Source: Lacibacter sp. H407
GTDB taxonomy: Bacteria > Bacteroidota > Bacteroidia > Chitinophagales > Chitinophagaceae
DNA: 64,000 nt
Reading direction: 5' to 3'
Assembly: GCF_037892605.1 (NCBI RefSeq)
Contig: NZ_JBBKTU010000001.1
Coordinates: 1,860,001-1,924,000 of the forward strand
Shown here: in pieces, positions 27,483-35,555 of the stretch
How the letters are laid out: each line of letters starts with the position of its first letter
How positions within the stretch are numbered: position 1 is the first letter of the stretch
Notes under the pieces: model-generated
What the model was told of the DNA's origin: nothing
What the model saw: only the letters and a program-made list of their open reading frames with translations
The model's database searches: none
Program-made: the position numbers and the translations under genes

Positions 27483-28040
27483 TTAACGTAAGATGGTTAC
27501 TTCTGTGCCTACAGGTAGCAGATCATAAAGCTCTTTGGCGTACTCACGCTTGGTGGAGATGCAACCAAGCGTCCAGTTGTAATAATAATCTACAAAGCGG
27601 TCTTCGTTGCGGCGTGTTGCATGGATGCCGATGCCGCCACCCGGTTTAGCGTAGGGAGGAATAATACCTTGCGATTTTCGTGCATTAAATTTTTCAATAT
27701 CGGTCTGTGTGGGGTAATCGAGCAATAAAAAATGACCCCATTCTGCATGTATTTTTTTAGCGATGATCCGGTAATTGCCTTCAGGGGTGCGGCGGTCGCC
27801 TTCCATCATCTTATCTGTTTTTTCACTGGTGCCAAAAACAACCGGATAGGTAAACAACCAGCCTTCCTCGTCATACACTTTCAACTCATAGTTGCTTTTA
27901 TCGATCACTACCTTGTAATAAGCCGATTTTTTTGCAACGGGTTTGTACACCGCCGTTTTGCCTCGGTGAAACAAACTGAAGCCCGACAAGGACAGCATGA
28001 GCACACAACAAAAAATAAGAATGGTTGATTGGCTTTTCAT
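27483..28040 (-). CDS. L,D-transpeptidase (YkuD domain) family protein
   Basis: A 185-residue exported protein with a signal peptide or N-terminal anchor (residues about 6-24). The YkuD domain starts near residue 42 (YYKVVIDKSNYELKVY). The catalytic motif is present: His140 in GIGIHATRR and Cys160 in NWTLGCIST. Such enzymes make 3-3 peptidoglycan cross-links or attach proteins to peptidoglycan in the periplasm. TPEGNY is also typical. It lacks a LysM or other binding domain. Confidence 0.88.
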   Translation of the reverse strand: MKSQSTILIFCCVLMLSLSGFSLFHRGKTAVYKPVAKKSAYYKVVIDKSNYELKVYDEEGWLFTYPVVFGTSEKTDKMMEGDRRTPEGNYRIIAKKIHAEWGHFLLLDYPTQTDIEKFNARKSQGIIPPYAKPGGGIGIHATRRNEDRFVDYYYNWTLGCISTKREYAKELYDLLPVGTEVTILR

Positions 28041-28263
28041 TTACACGTTGTTTTCAACTGTTTCTTTTTGATTTTTTTATTGCCAGTTGAGGATCGTAAT
28101 AAAAATTAATATCGATGTACTGTAAAAACTGCTCATTAATTTTTTTACCCGGTTCAACAGTACAAGATTAACGGGCAATAATTGTGCTATATTATTTTGT
28201 GGAATTTAATTAACAATCCGTTGATGGAAAAGTGGTGAATAACCTGTTGATGGCTCACACAAT

Positions 28264-28291
28264 AAAGCCGCCTTGTTTATGAGGCGGCTTT
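28264..28291 (-). terminator. Rho-independent terminator of the DUF4332 gene
   Basis: A perfect 10-bp stem, AAAGCCGCCT (28264-28273) with AGGCGGCTTT (28282-28291), lies just beyond the minus-strand stop at 28313. Confidence 0.85.
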
Positions 28292-28312
28292 GAGAATAAT
28301 TCGTAGTAATGC

Positions 28313-28720
28313 TTAGTGAAATACTTTTTGTTCCAGTGTTTTTGCTTCAGCAATCATGGCTGCTAATTTTTCAGCTGAAGGAACTTTTCCGGTTAAGCCA
28401 AACTTTTCATTTGTCTCTATCATTTTTGCGTGAAGGTTTTCTGCATTGCGTGTTGCCAGTTCTTTCACGGTATCAACTCCCGCTGCTTCCAATAACTCGG
28501 CTGTTTGTCCGGCAACACCATTAATGCGGTGGAGGTCGGCATGGTTCACCCAGGTAAGTATCAGGTTTTCAGGAATCTCTGTTACTTCATGAATCGCTAC
28601 CCGACCTTTTTTTGTTCCTCCTTGTGCCAACAGATCATCTGTTGTAAAAATGGCCATGGTTTCCAATCGTTTTGCGTAGTTGCTGCCGATGCCTTCAATG
28701 TCGATCACTTTATAACTCAT
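28313..28720 (-). CDS. DUF4332 domain-containing protein
   Basis: A 135-residue cytoplasmic protein. It contains helix-hairpin-helix-like repeats typical of DUF4332: IEGIGSNYAKRLETMAIFTT, then RINGVAGQTAELLEAAGVDTV. Such tandem HhH units usually bind DNA or proteins, but no role is established. The ATG at 28720 (MSYKVIDIEGIG) is preferred to an in-frame start at 28744. A TACTTTG box lies about 20 bp upstream. The roughly 270 bp between this gene and the L,D-transpeptidase contains only the terminator and AT-rich sequence. Confidence 0.78.
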   Translation of the reverse strand: MSYKVIDIEGIGSNYAKRLETMAIFTTDDLLAQGGTKKGRVAIHEVTEIPENLILTWVNHADLHRINGVAGQTAELLEAAGVDTVKELATRNAENLHAKMIETNEKFGLTGKVPSAEKLAAMIAEAKTLEQKVFH

Positions 28721-28821
28721 GGTTCGTTTTTTAAGTTTCGGCAAAGTAAAGAAATTCTAAAGTTATAAAACTGTTTATTCGGAGCCGGTGGGCCATCCTT
28801 TTTTTGGCAACCCTCCTCTAT

Positions 28822-28852
28822 AAAAAAACCGCTCCTCAAGCGAGAAGCGGTT
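28822..28852 (-). terminator. Rho-independent terminator of the sigma/anti-sigma/beta-barrel operon
   Basis: ACCGCT (28828-28833) pairs with AGCGGT (28846-28851), with an inner CTC/GAG pairing. The A run at 28822-28828 reads as U on the minus strand. It lies 27 bp after the stop at 28879. Confidence 0.85.
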
Positions 28853-28878
28853 AGCCAGAGAATACAGCGTGAGCTGTA

Positions 28879-29745
28879 TTACCAGCTGCTAAATCTAATA
28901 CCAAAGTTGTAAGGTGTTTGCTCCAACCCGTTTTTATGTAAGTTGTTGAGTGCATAGCTTCCGTATAAGCGAACCGCACCGAGGTTTAATTCACCAATTG
29001 CAGAAAGCTTCCATGGTTCAAGGTTGAAATCGCTTCTTACTTTTTCTTTACCGTTTTGCTCACTCTTCATTTTCTGGCGGGCTGCATACATATAACCTGC
29101 ACTTACGCCTGCACTGAAGCCATACCCTTTTTTGCGCTTGGGGGCAAAGTTGAAATCAAGCATCACAGGTACCGTTAAATAGTCGGCTGCCAGTTTATTT
29201 TTCTTGTACTTAAAATTATCGAAGGTAATGTTGGTTTCGGGTTCGGTATTGTACCGAACACTTTTTTCATGGCTATAGTTGTTCATCTCTACGCCTAAAC
29301 CATATTTCAGGTTTACAACATGTTTAATAATGTTTACTCGTTGCATAAAGAACCAAACATTCACATTGATGGAACGACCGTTGCGTAAAGACATTTGTTC
29401 TTTACTACCGGTTCCTCCCGGAAAGAAGGCCTGAGCGGAAGGTGATGCGTAATTTGTTTGATCATTTACATTGGAAAACCCAAGATCAAGAATCAGCCAG
29501 TTAGTACTTACGTTTGATTTTTTGTGATCTTTCCTTTTTGTGATTTCTACAGATGTGCTTTCGTCATCATCGTCATCGTCATTATTGTCTTTTTCAGACT
29601 TTTTTTCTTTACTATCATGTTTTTTGATGATGATCATGTTGCCGACTTTGATTGTATCGGCACCTTGTGGTTTTGTGGTGTCGCTTTGTGCATTAAGGCC
29701 GAGGCATAGAACGAGACCAAGCAATGATAAGATTGACTGCTTCAT
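28879..29745 (-). CDS. Outer-membrane beta-barrel protein (PorT-like)
   Basis: A 288-residue protein with a signal peptide (ending CLGLNAQ). A strongly charged, probably disordered segment at about residues 38-75 contains six consecutive aspartates. About eight amphipathic beta strands follow (WLILDLGFSNVND; NVNVWFFMQRVNI; LKYGLGVEMNNYS; YGFSAGVSAGYMYA; LGAVRLYGSYAL), ending in IRFSSW. It is the last gene of an operon with an ECF sigma factor and anti-sigma factor, so it may be the regulated output or a sensor at the outer membrane. Specific function unknown. Confidence 0.78.
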   Translation of the reverse strand: MKQSILSLLGLVLCLGLNAQSDTTKPQGADTIKVGNMIIIKKHDSKEKKSEKDNNDDDDDDESTSVEITKRKDHKKSNVSTNWLILDLGFSNVNDQTNYASPSAQAFFPGGTGSKEQMSLRNGRSINVNVWFFMQRVNIIKHVVNLKYGLGVEMNNYSHEKSVRYNTEPETNITFDNFKYKKNKLAADYLTVPVMLDFNFAPKRKKGYGFSAGVSAGYMYAARQKMKSEQNGKEKVRSDFNLEPWKLSAIGELNLGAVRLYGSYALNNLHKNGLEQTPYNFGIRFSSW

Positions 29746-29770
29746 AAAAATTTCCGTTTAAAGTTTTTTG

Positions 29771-30838
29771 TTATTGGGTGTTTACCGCAAACACTGCAAA
29801 GCGTACTTCGGAAGAACTTGATTGAATACCGGTTTTACGTTCAAGCGTCCGTTTTGCTTTTTTCAGAAAGCCTGCTATACCACTTTTGCGTTGCCTTTCT
29901 TCGGTAAGAAGTTCATTGTCTTCTTCGTCGGCAACATCGTTGTTGTAAGAAGCATAACTGATGTTGTTTGCTATAGGTTGTACGGTTGAAGTTTTAGAAA
30001 AGTTACTGGGAGCTTCAATTTTTTCTTCGATTATTTTTTCATCTGCTTCTGTTTTTGCAATATCTATTTGCCCATCAACAACAGGAGCAGTAGTTGATTC
30101 TGTTTTAGTAGTTGGGTTAACGGTTGCAACAGAACCATTGGTAGTTACAGAGGTTTTTGTTTGTTCGGTTGATTCTGTAGCTGCTGTTGTTTCATTGAAT
30201 TCATTGGTTTGTTCTTCCAATGCTTTTTTTACTAATTCTTTTGGAGATAAAGGAGTGATGGATTGATTTTCTTTTACTGCTGGTTTATCAGCTGCAATAA
30301 ATGAGTCAGGTTTATCAGTTGTTTTTATTCCATCCAACATCAACCACATCGCACTGCCCAGCAATACCACAACGGCAGCTGCAGCACTCCATCTCCTGAC
30401 TGTCATGCTCATTGAGAACACACGTGCAGGTTCAGCTTGTTTGTACAGTAAAGATTTATCGGGGAATACAATAGAAGTATCAGCGGTTACCTGGCTGCGG
30501 CGGAGCCATAGCAATTCTTTTTGCAAAGAACTATTTGCTACCAGTTCTTTTTCAACAGCAGCTTTTTCATCGGCTCTTAATTCGCCATCAACATAAAGTA
30601 ACAATTGCTCTTCGCTGATGTTGCTTTCTTCATCAACAGGTTTTAATAAAGAGTTGATGAAGGTTGTGTCCAGTTTTATATCATCAGTAAAAGTAGATTG
30701 CTGAATCAGTTCAAATTCTTCCTGCAGATCAGGATTGGTCGCCACAAATGCTTCCACAATTTTCCGCTGCCCGGCTGTCAACTCATTGTCGACATACAGG
30801 AGGAAAAACTCTTCGTAATTATGGCGGTTAATGTTCAT
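29771..30838 (-). CDS. Putative anti-sigma factor with duplicated N-terminal domain
   Basis: A 355-residue single-pass membrane protein. Residues 8-49 and 73-115 are two copies of one helical unit (LLYVDNELTAGQRKIVEAFV and LLYVDGELRADEKAAVEKEL), resembling the sigma-binding domain of zinc-free anti-sigma factors. A transmembrane helix follows (about 150-168, WSAAAAVVVLLGSAMWLML), then a Thr/Glu-rich low-complexity periplasmic region and a short basic C-terminal part. It is encoded just downstream of an ECF sigma gene, which supports the role. The duplication is unusual. Confidence 0.72.
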   Translation of the reverse strand: MNINRHNYEEFFLLYVDNELTAGQRKIVEAFVATNPDLQEEFELIQQSTFTDDIKLDTTFINSLLKPVDEESNISEEQLLLYVDGELRADEKAAVEKELVANSSLQKELLWLRRSQVTADTSIVFPDKSLLYKQAEPARVFSMSMTVRRWSAAAAVVVLLGSAMWLMLDGIKTTDKPDSFIAADKPAVKENQSITPLSPKELVKKALEEQTNEFNETTAATESTEQTKTSVTTNGSVATVNPTTKTESTTAPVVDGQIDIAKTEADEKIIEEKIEAPSNFSKTSTVQPIANNISYASYNNDVADEEDNELLTEERQRKSGIAGFLKKAKRTLERKTGIQSSSSEVRFAVFAVNTQ

Positions 30839-30848
30839 TATTATTCAA

Positions 30849-30917
30849 GTTAATGGTTCATTGTTCATGGTTCATTGCAAAGCTTCTTTCCATGAACTAT
30901 CAACTATGAGCTATACC
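30849..30917. repeat. Heptad-repeat pair between the sigma and anti-sigma genes
   Basis: The left array (30849-30876) has four 7-bp units, such as GTTCATT and GTTCATG. The right array (30890-30917) has four units of complementary type (CCATGAA, CTATCAA, CTATGAG, CTATACC) and ends on the last base of the sigma gene's stop codon. The arms pair imperfectly around an AAGCTT centre. A 17-nt segment is identical to part of the eno-divIC array. Confidence 0.8.
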
Positions 30918-31402
30918 TACATTACATTTTCAATACTAACTAAATAATTCTTCAACTGTAATCTTGCCCTGTGCAAATAAACTTTTACCTGGCTTTCGTT
31001 CAATCCCGTTATTTCACCGATCTCGTCGTAACTGTATCCTTCGTAATCTTTTAGTAAAACCAAACTTCTTGCAGTTTCACTCAACCGGGCCAGCGCTTCT
31101 TCCAACACCTTCTTCATATTATGTTGCGGCCTGTCCTGGATTCTCACTTCTTCTGCAAATTCATCCCGCAGGCTCACCCGTTTGTGTTTGCGAATGTGAT
31201 CGATCATCTGGTTGTAAGCAATGGTAAACAGGTATGATTTGCTGCGCTCATTATCTACATTGTCTTTATTCACCCACAATTTTTCGAAAGCACTCTGCAC
31301 AACATCCCGTGCATCTTCTTCGTGCCCCAAATTCTTGAGGATAAAACGGTACACGTTGTCGGCATACCGGGTCACACATTCATTATATTCTCTGGCGGTC
31401 AT
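30917..31402 (-). CDS. ECF-type RNA polymerase sigma-70 factor
   Basis: A 161-residue sigma factor. Region 2 is at about residues 10-80 (YADNVYRFILKNLGHEEDARDVVQSAFEKLW; SKSYLFTIAYNQMIDHIRKH). Region 4 is at about 105-155 (LSETARSLVLLKDYEGYSYDEIGEITGLNESQVKVYLHRARLQLK). It heads a three-gene unit with an anti-sigma factor and a beta-barrel protein. The stop codon abuts a heptad-repeat array. It differs clearly in sequence from the sigma factor at 3102. Confidence 0.92.
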   Translation of the reverse strand: MTAREYNECVTRYADNVYRFILKNLGHEEDARDVVQSAFEKLWVNKDNVDNERSKSYLFTIAYNQMIDHIRKHKRVSLRDEFAEEVRIQDRPQHNMKKVLEEALARLSETARSLVLLKDYEGYSYDEIGEITGLNESQVKVYLHRARLQLKNYLVSIENVM

Positions 31403-31488
31403 AAATCAGTTAGTGATCCGTGATGATAAGTTTAACTATCAGTATTACGGACACCGGAAATAAAAGTTACAGGAAAATAAAAATATTT

Positions 31489-31686
31489 TTAGAGCGAGCC
31501 CGAAAAAGAATCAAAAATGAAAAAACCGGTTTGAGGAGCACTGTTCGGTGCAGGTTTTTCCTGGCAGGTTTTGCTGCATTTGGGGGAAGTTGCAGCCGAT
31601 TTCTTAGCAGGTGTAATGGTAAGCAATGCCCATGCAGAAACGGTAACTAATACCACAGCACCAAGAAGGATAATTTGCTTTTTCAT
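31489..31686 (-). CDS. Small exported or membrane-anchored hypothetical protein
   Basis: A 65-residue protein with an N-terminal hydrophobic helix (KKQIILLGAVVLVTVSAWAL) followed by a short Lys/Pro/Ser-rich tail with two cysteines (KCSKTCQEK). It could be a cleaved small periplasmic protein or a bitopic peptide. It sits alone between the sigma operon and kbl, with a weak promoter-like box 20-30 bp upstream. No family recognised. Confidence 0.5.
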   Translation of the reverse strand: MKKQIILLGAVVLVTVSAWALLTITPAKKSAATSPKCSKTCQEKPAPNSAPQTGFFIFDSFSGSL

Positions 31687-31805
31687 AAACACCTGTTTGA
31701 AGGATAAGACGAAGGTAGAAGGAAAATGTTACAGTTACACCACATATTTGTGTGAATTTCTTGAACATGCAATCGGTTACGCATGAAAGAACCTGTGAAT
31801 CCTCT

Positions 31806-31813
31806 TATTTTTG
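31806..31813 (+). promoter_or_regulatory. -7 promoter box of kbl
   Basis: TATTTTTG matches TAnnTTTG and lies 18 bp before the ATG at 31832. The in-frame TTG at 31811 overlaps this box, which rules it out as the start. Confidence 0.6.
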
Positions 31814-31831
31814 TCGCTTAAACCTATTGTT

Positions 31832-33031
31832 ATGAATGAGAAATTAGTACAACGCATTGAAAATGAATTGGAGGAGATCAAGACCAACGGGCTTTTTAAA
31901 ACCGAGCGGATCATTGAGAGCGCCCAAGGCCCGGAGATCATGGTAAACGGGAAGATTGTGCTGAATTTCTGCGCCAATAATTATCTCGGTTTGTCTTCAC
32001 ACCCGAAAGTTATTGAGGCGGCAAAAAAATACATCGACCTGCGTGGTTTTGGGATGAGCAGCGTACGTTTCATTTGTGGCACGCAGGACATTCATAAAGA
32101 ACTGGAAAGGAAAATTTCTAAATTCCTTGGTACAGAAGATACCATTTTATATGCCGCCGCTTTCGACGCCAATGGGGGAGTATTTGAGCCTCTGTTCGGC
32201 GAACAGGATGCCATCATCAGCGATGCATTGAACCATGCCAGTATTATTGATGGCGTGCGTTTGTGCAAAGCGCAACGTTTCCGTTATGAGCATAATAATA
32301 TGGCCGATCTTGAAGCAAAACTTCAGGAAGCAGCAGGTGCCCGTAACCGTGTGATTGTTACTGATGGAAGTTTCAGCATGGATGGAACTATTGCCCAGCT
32401 TGATAAAATTGTGGAACTCGCCGAAAAATATGATGCGGCCATTATGGTAGATGAATGTCATTCAAGCGGCTTTCTCGGAAAGACCGGTCGTGGTACTCAT
32501 GAATACCGTGGAGTGATGGGTAAGATCGATATCATCACCGGAACTTTGGGCAAAGCTCTTGGTGGAGCAAGCGGCGGTTTCACCAGTGGTCGTAAAGAAG
32601 TCATCGAGATGTTGCGCCAGCGTTCACGCCCCTATCTTTTCAGTAATACATTGGCACCAAGTATTGTTGGTGCATCGATTGCTGTGATGGATCTGTTAAG
32701 TGAAACAACCGAATTGCGTGATAAACTTGAGGCTAACACAAAATATTTCCGCAGTAAAATGACTGCTGCTGGTTTTGATATTAAACCCGGCGATCACCCG
32801 ATTGTTCCGATCATGTTATACGATGCAGTAGTGGCGCAGGATTTTGCTGCCAAACTGTTGAAAGAGGGAATTTATGTGATTGGATTTTTCTTCCCGGTTG
32901 TTCCGAAAGGACAGGCACGTATTCGTGTACAATTAAGTGCTGCGCATGATCAACAGCATTTAGATAAAGCGATTGCTGCGTTTACAAAAGTGGGCAAAGA
33001 ATTGGGTGTACTGAAAGAAGTAACTGCATGA
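31832..33031 (+). CDS. kbl: Glycine C-acetyltransferase (2-amino-3-ketobutyrate CoA ligase)
   Basis: A 399-residue PLP enzyme of the alpha-oxoamine synthase family. It cleaves 2-amino-3-ketobutyrate with CoA to glycine and acetyl-CoA in threonine degradation. Motifs are NFCANNYLGLSSHP, GMSSVRFICGTQDIHKELE (strong for Kbl), MVDECHSSGFLGKTGRGTHE and the PLP-lysine loop TGTLGKALGGASGGF. Threonine dehydrogenase (tdh) is not adjacent. The stop overlaps the next gene's start by 4 bp (ATGA), so the two are translationally coupled. Confidence 0.93.
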   Translation: MNEKLVQRIENELEEIKTNGLFKTERIIESAQGPEIMVNGKIVLNFCANNYLGLSSHPKVIEAAKKYIDLRGFGMSSVRFICGTQDIHKELERKISKFLGTEDTILYAAAFDANGGVFEPLFGEQDAIISDALNHASIIDGVRLCKAQRFRYEHNNMADLEAKLQEAAGARNRVIVTDGSFSMDGTIAQLDKIVELAEKYDAAIMVDECHSSGFLGKTGRGTHEYRGVMGKIDIITGTLGKALGGASGGFTSGRKEVIEMLRQRSRPYLFSNTLAPSIVGASIAVMDLLSETTELRDKLEANTKYFRSKMTAAGFDIKPGDHPIVPIMLYDAVVAQDFAAKLLKEGIYVIGFFFPVVPKGQARIRVQLSAAHDQQHLDKAIAAFTKVGKELGVLKEVTA

Positions 33032-33549
33032 GGAAACTTTTTCTTGTTCATGTATTGCTGCTGATAGGTTTGTTTTCATCAGCACAACAACTTTCATTTC
33101 CGCAGTCATTTGTTGGCAACTGGAAAGGTACACTTACATGGAACAGAGCTGAGAAAGCAACACAGCAATTTACAATGCGGTTGAATACTCAAGCTGTTGA
33201 CAGCGGTCGTTATACCTGGCAGATAATTTATGGTGATGTGCAGAAAGATAATCGTCCGTACATATTAATGCCGGTTGATACCTCAAAAGGTCATTGGAAA
33301 ATTGATGAACGAAATACAATTGTGCTGGATGGATATTTTATCGGCAACACGTTTAGTTCTGTCTTTGCTGTATCAGGTAGCACAATTGTGAGCAAGTATG
33401 AATTAACAGCGGAAGGTTTGATGGTTTCATTTACTACTTACGCAACAAATCCAATTACAACAACGGGTGGTACCTCAAACGAAATACCACCCGTTGATAG
33501 TTATCAGGTAAAGAGTTTGCAGCAGGGATTACTCAAACGAGAGAAGTAG
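33028..33549 (+). CDS. Secreted hypothetical protein coupled to kbl
   Basis: A 173-residue protein with a clear signal peptide (residues 1-19, LLLIGLFSSAQQ). The mature part, beginning FPQSFVGNWKGTLTWNRAEK, looks like an all-beta lipocalin- or calycin-like fold (QQFTMRLNTQ; YTWQIIYGD; GHWKIDERNTIVLDGYFIG), but I cannot name a family. It overlaps kbl by 4 bp and converges with the lipoprotein gene at 33554. A periplasmic partner for a cytosolic enzyme gene is unexplained. Confidence 0.72.
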   Translation: MRKLFLVHVLLLIGLFSSAQQLSFPQSFVGNWKGTLTWNRAEKATQQFTMRLNTQAVDSGRYTWQIIYGDVQKDNRPYILMPVDTSKGHWKIDERNTIVLDGYFIGNTFSSVFAVSGSTIVSKYELTAEGLMVSFTTYATNPITTTGGTSNEIPPVDSYQVKSLQQGLLKREK

Positions 33550-33553
33550 TGAG

Positions 33554-34465
33554 TTATTTAATGGTGGGTATCAAACCACGGATACCCATATCAACTAATG
33601 TTTCACCTTTCAGTGGTTCCCATTTTCTATTCGGGTTCAGGTCCTTCCACTCTACACTTTTATTTGTGCTGAAACTGCATTCAACAATAATATCTTTTGT
33701 TTCATTACCGGTGATCTTTAGTTTTCCATTGGCAAATGCTGCTGTTACTACACAGCTTCCTGCAGGTATGGGTGATGTGTTGAATAATGGATTGACAACT
33801 GTAGTTGCACCTGCCGGAGCTTGACCGCTTTCTGCAATCGGAATGTTTGTACCCAGCACTGGCACGGCGGTTTCAAAACCCCAGAAGCCTTGGGAGCGGT
33901 TACCATTTACCGTTATGGATTGGTTTTTTACAGTAAAATTTTTAATGTAAGTGTTGTAACCAATAAAAGAAGCCAATGTAGCATTCAGGTCCTGGTTAAT
34001 GGAAATCCCGTTGATAGTTGTATCAACCCGAATTTTCACATCACCGTTTTGATAAGCCAATGAAATACGCAGCCATTCATATTCGCCAGTGGCAATTTGA
34101 TTGATCGGCACTTCATAAAACACTTCGTTGTTTCCTGCCTGTGGTGCTTTTTCAAAATCAATGGCTTTACTTCCGCCAATTGTTGTTTCCGCGGCATGAT
34201 AAAGTACTGCACCTTTTCCCAGTAATGTAAGTGCGCCGGGTGCCAATTCAATGTAATGTGCACTCATCTTATTCATCACACCACTTTGAGCCGCATTGCC
34301 TGCAGGTATGGTCGAGGGCTGACCGATATTATTCAACCGGGCCTGTGTAGAATCAAACTTGAATTTGAAGATGAGTTTTGCAGTACTGTTTCCTGTTTCG
34401 TTCTTTTTGCAGGCGATCATGCTGATACTGGCCGTAAAAAGCGCAAGTGCAAGTGTACGGGACAT
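33554..34465 (-). CDS. Hypothetical lipoprotein
   Basis: A 303-residue protein with lipobox SMIAC (Cys19) followed by KKNETGN. The mature part is beta-rich with no recognised domain (LIFKFKFDSTQARLNNIGQP; YEWLRISLAYQNGDVKIRVD; FWGFETAVPVLGTNIPIAES). Similar lipoproteins are frequent in this phylum. It is monocistronic and divergent from the beta-lactamase gene. Function unknown. Confidence 0.75.
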   Translation of the reverse strand: MSRTLALALFTASISMIACKKNETGNSTAKLIFKFKFDSTQARLNNIGQPSTIPAGNAAQSGVMNKMSAHYIELAPGALTLLGKGAVLYHAAETTIGGSKAIDFEKAPQAGNNEVFYEVPINQIATGEYEWLRISLAYQNGDVKIRVDTTINGISINQDLNATLASFIGYNTYIKNFTVKNQSITVNGNRSQGFWGFETAVPVLGTNIPIAESGQAPAGATTVVNPLFNTSPIPAGSCVVTAAFANGKLKITGNETKDIIVECSFSTNKSVEWKDLNPNRKWEPLKGETLVDMGIRGLIPTIK

Positions 34466-34554
34466 GGTGGTTGATTTTAAGTCAGTTTAAAACGTCCTGT
34501 TCGTTGCCTTATTGTTTTCCGTAAAGTTTTAAGAGCCTATTCACAATCTCACTT

Positions 34555-34562
34555 TACTTTTG
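34555..34562 (+). promoter_or_regulatory. -7 promoter box of the class D beta-lactamase gene
   Basis: TACTTTTG matches TAnnTTTG and lies 16 bp before the ATG at 34579. Confidence 0.55.
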
Positions 34563-34578
34563 TGCAAAATTTCCCATC

Positions 34579-35385
34579 ATGCGTTTTGCAGTTGTTTTGT
34601 TCTCTATTGTTACATTATTTAATTCCTGTTCCATCAATAATTTTGAGATCGATGACGATCTGAAGCAATATTTTGATAAATACAAAGCAACGGGAAGTTT
34701 TGCCTTGTTCGACAATGCACAGGCGCACTTTACGATCTACGATTCAGCTAATTTCCGGAAACGTTATACGCCGGCATCTACATTTAAAATAGTGAACTCG
34801 CTCATTGGGCTGGAAACAGGACGGATCTTTGATGAAAAGATGGTGATCAAGTGGGATGGTGTTGTTCGTGAACGTGAAGAGTTGAACAAAGACATGAATA
34901 TGGAAGAAGCATTCAAAGTTTCTTCGGTTCCTTATTACCAGGAAGTGGCCCGCAGAATTGGAAGAGATACCATGCAGCGTTGGATCGATACGTTGCAATA
35001 CGGCAACAAAACGATTGGTAATGCCGTTGATTCGTTCTGGCTCAACAATGCTATCAAAATTTCGCCCGATGAACAATTGGGGCTGGTAAAGCGGTTGTAT
35101 TTTCAGCAATTGCCGTTTCAAAAACGTACACAGGATATTGTGAAGAAAGTGATGATGCAGGAGGATAATTCATTGTACAAACTTGCATACAAAACCGGTT
35201 GGGGTTTTGATGAAAAAGGTGCCAATATAGGTTGGATCGTTGGATGGATCGAAGAGAACCGCCATCCTTATTTCTTTGTACTGTTAGTGCAGTCGCCCGA
35301 AAAAGAATATGATATGCGTACTAACCGTCTTGGTTTGTTGAAAGACATTCTGAAACACTACGATTTTATGCAAGGGAAGAAATAG
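34579..35385 (+). CDS. Class D (OXA-type) beta-lactamase homologue, predicted lipoprotein
   Basis: A 268-residue protein with every class D hallmark in order: Ser67-Thr-Phe-Lys70 (ASTFKIVNSLIGLETG), Ser115-Ser-Val117 (VSSVPYYQEVARRIG), Trp154 in FWLNNAIKISPDEQ, Tyr141-Gly-Asn143 and Lys205-Thr-Gly207. The catalytic lysine that is carboxylated in OXA enzymes is therefore present. The N-terminus ends LFNSC (Cys17), a plausible lipobox, which would anchor the enzyme to a membrane. It stands alone, with no blaR/blaI or mobile element nearby, so it is likely an intrinsic chromosomal gene. Hydrolytic spectrum cannot be predicted. Confidence 0.9.
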   Translation: MRFAVVLFSIVTLFNSCSINNFEIDDDLKQYFDKYKATGSFALFDNAQAHFTIYDSANFRKRYTPASTFKIVNSLIGLETGRIFDEKMVIKWDGVVREREELNKDMNMEEAFKVSSVPYYQEVARRIGRDTMQRWIDTLQYGNKTIGNAVDSFWLNNAIKISPDEQLGLVKRLYFQQLPFQKRTQDIVKKVMMQEDNSLYKLAYKTGWGFDEKGANIGWIVGWIEENRHPYFFVLLVQSPEKEYDMRTNRLGLLKDILKHYDFMQGKK

Positions 35386-35391
35386 TGAAAA

Positions 35392-35475
35392 TCAATAGGC
35401 AATAAGCAACTGCCAATAGGCAAAGTTGGCAGCACCAAGTATTGTTCATTGCCTATTGTCTATTGCCAATTGATT
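35392..35475. repeat. Heptad-repeat inverted pair downstream of the beta-lactamase gene
   Basis: The left array (35392-35424) has units such as CAATAGG and CAATAAG. The right array (about 35449-35475) has TTGCCTA, TTGTCTA and TTGCCAA, the complementary type. The two can form a long imperfect hairpin directly after the stop at 35385 and may double as its terminator. Confidence 0.75.
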
Positions 35476-35522
35476 ATTGGAAAGTCTGGCTTAACTTTTG
35501 TTTCATTCTTTCTGTTCCTGTA

Positions 35523-35543
35523 ATCTTGTATCTTGTACCTTAA
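35523..35543. repeat. Heptad-repeat array upstream of batB
   Basis: Two exact ATCTTGT units and ACCTTAA occupy 35523-35543. The 7-bp phase can be followed more weakly back to about 35500. The batB TTG start at 35556 lies 13 bp downstream, after a CCGTTG/CACCGTTG duplication. Confidence 0.6.
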
Positions 35544-35555
35544 ACCGTTGCACCG

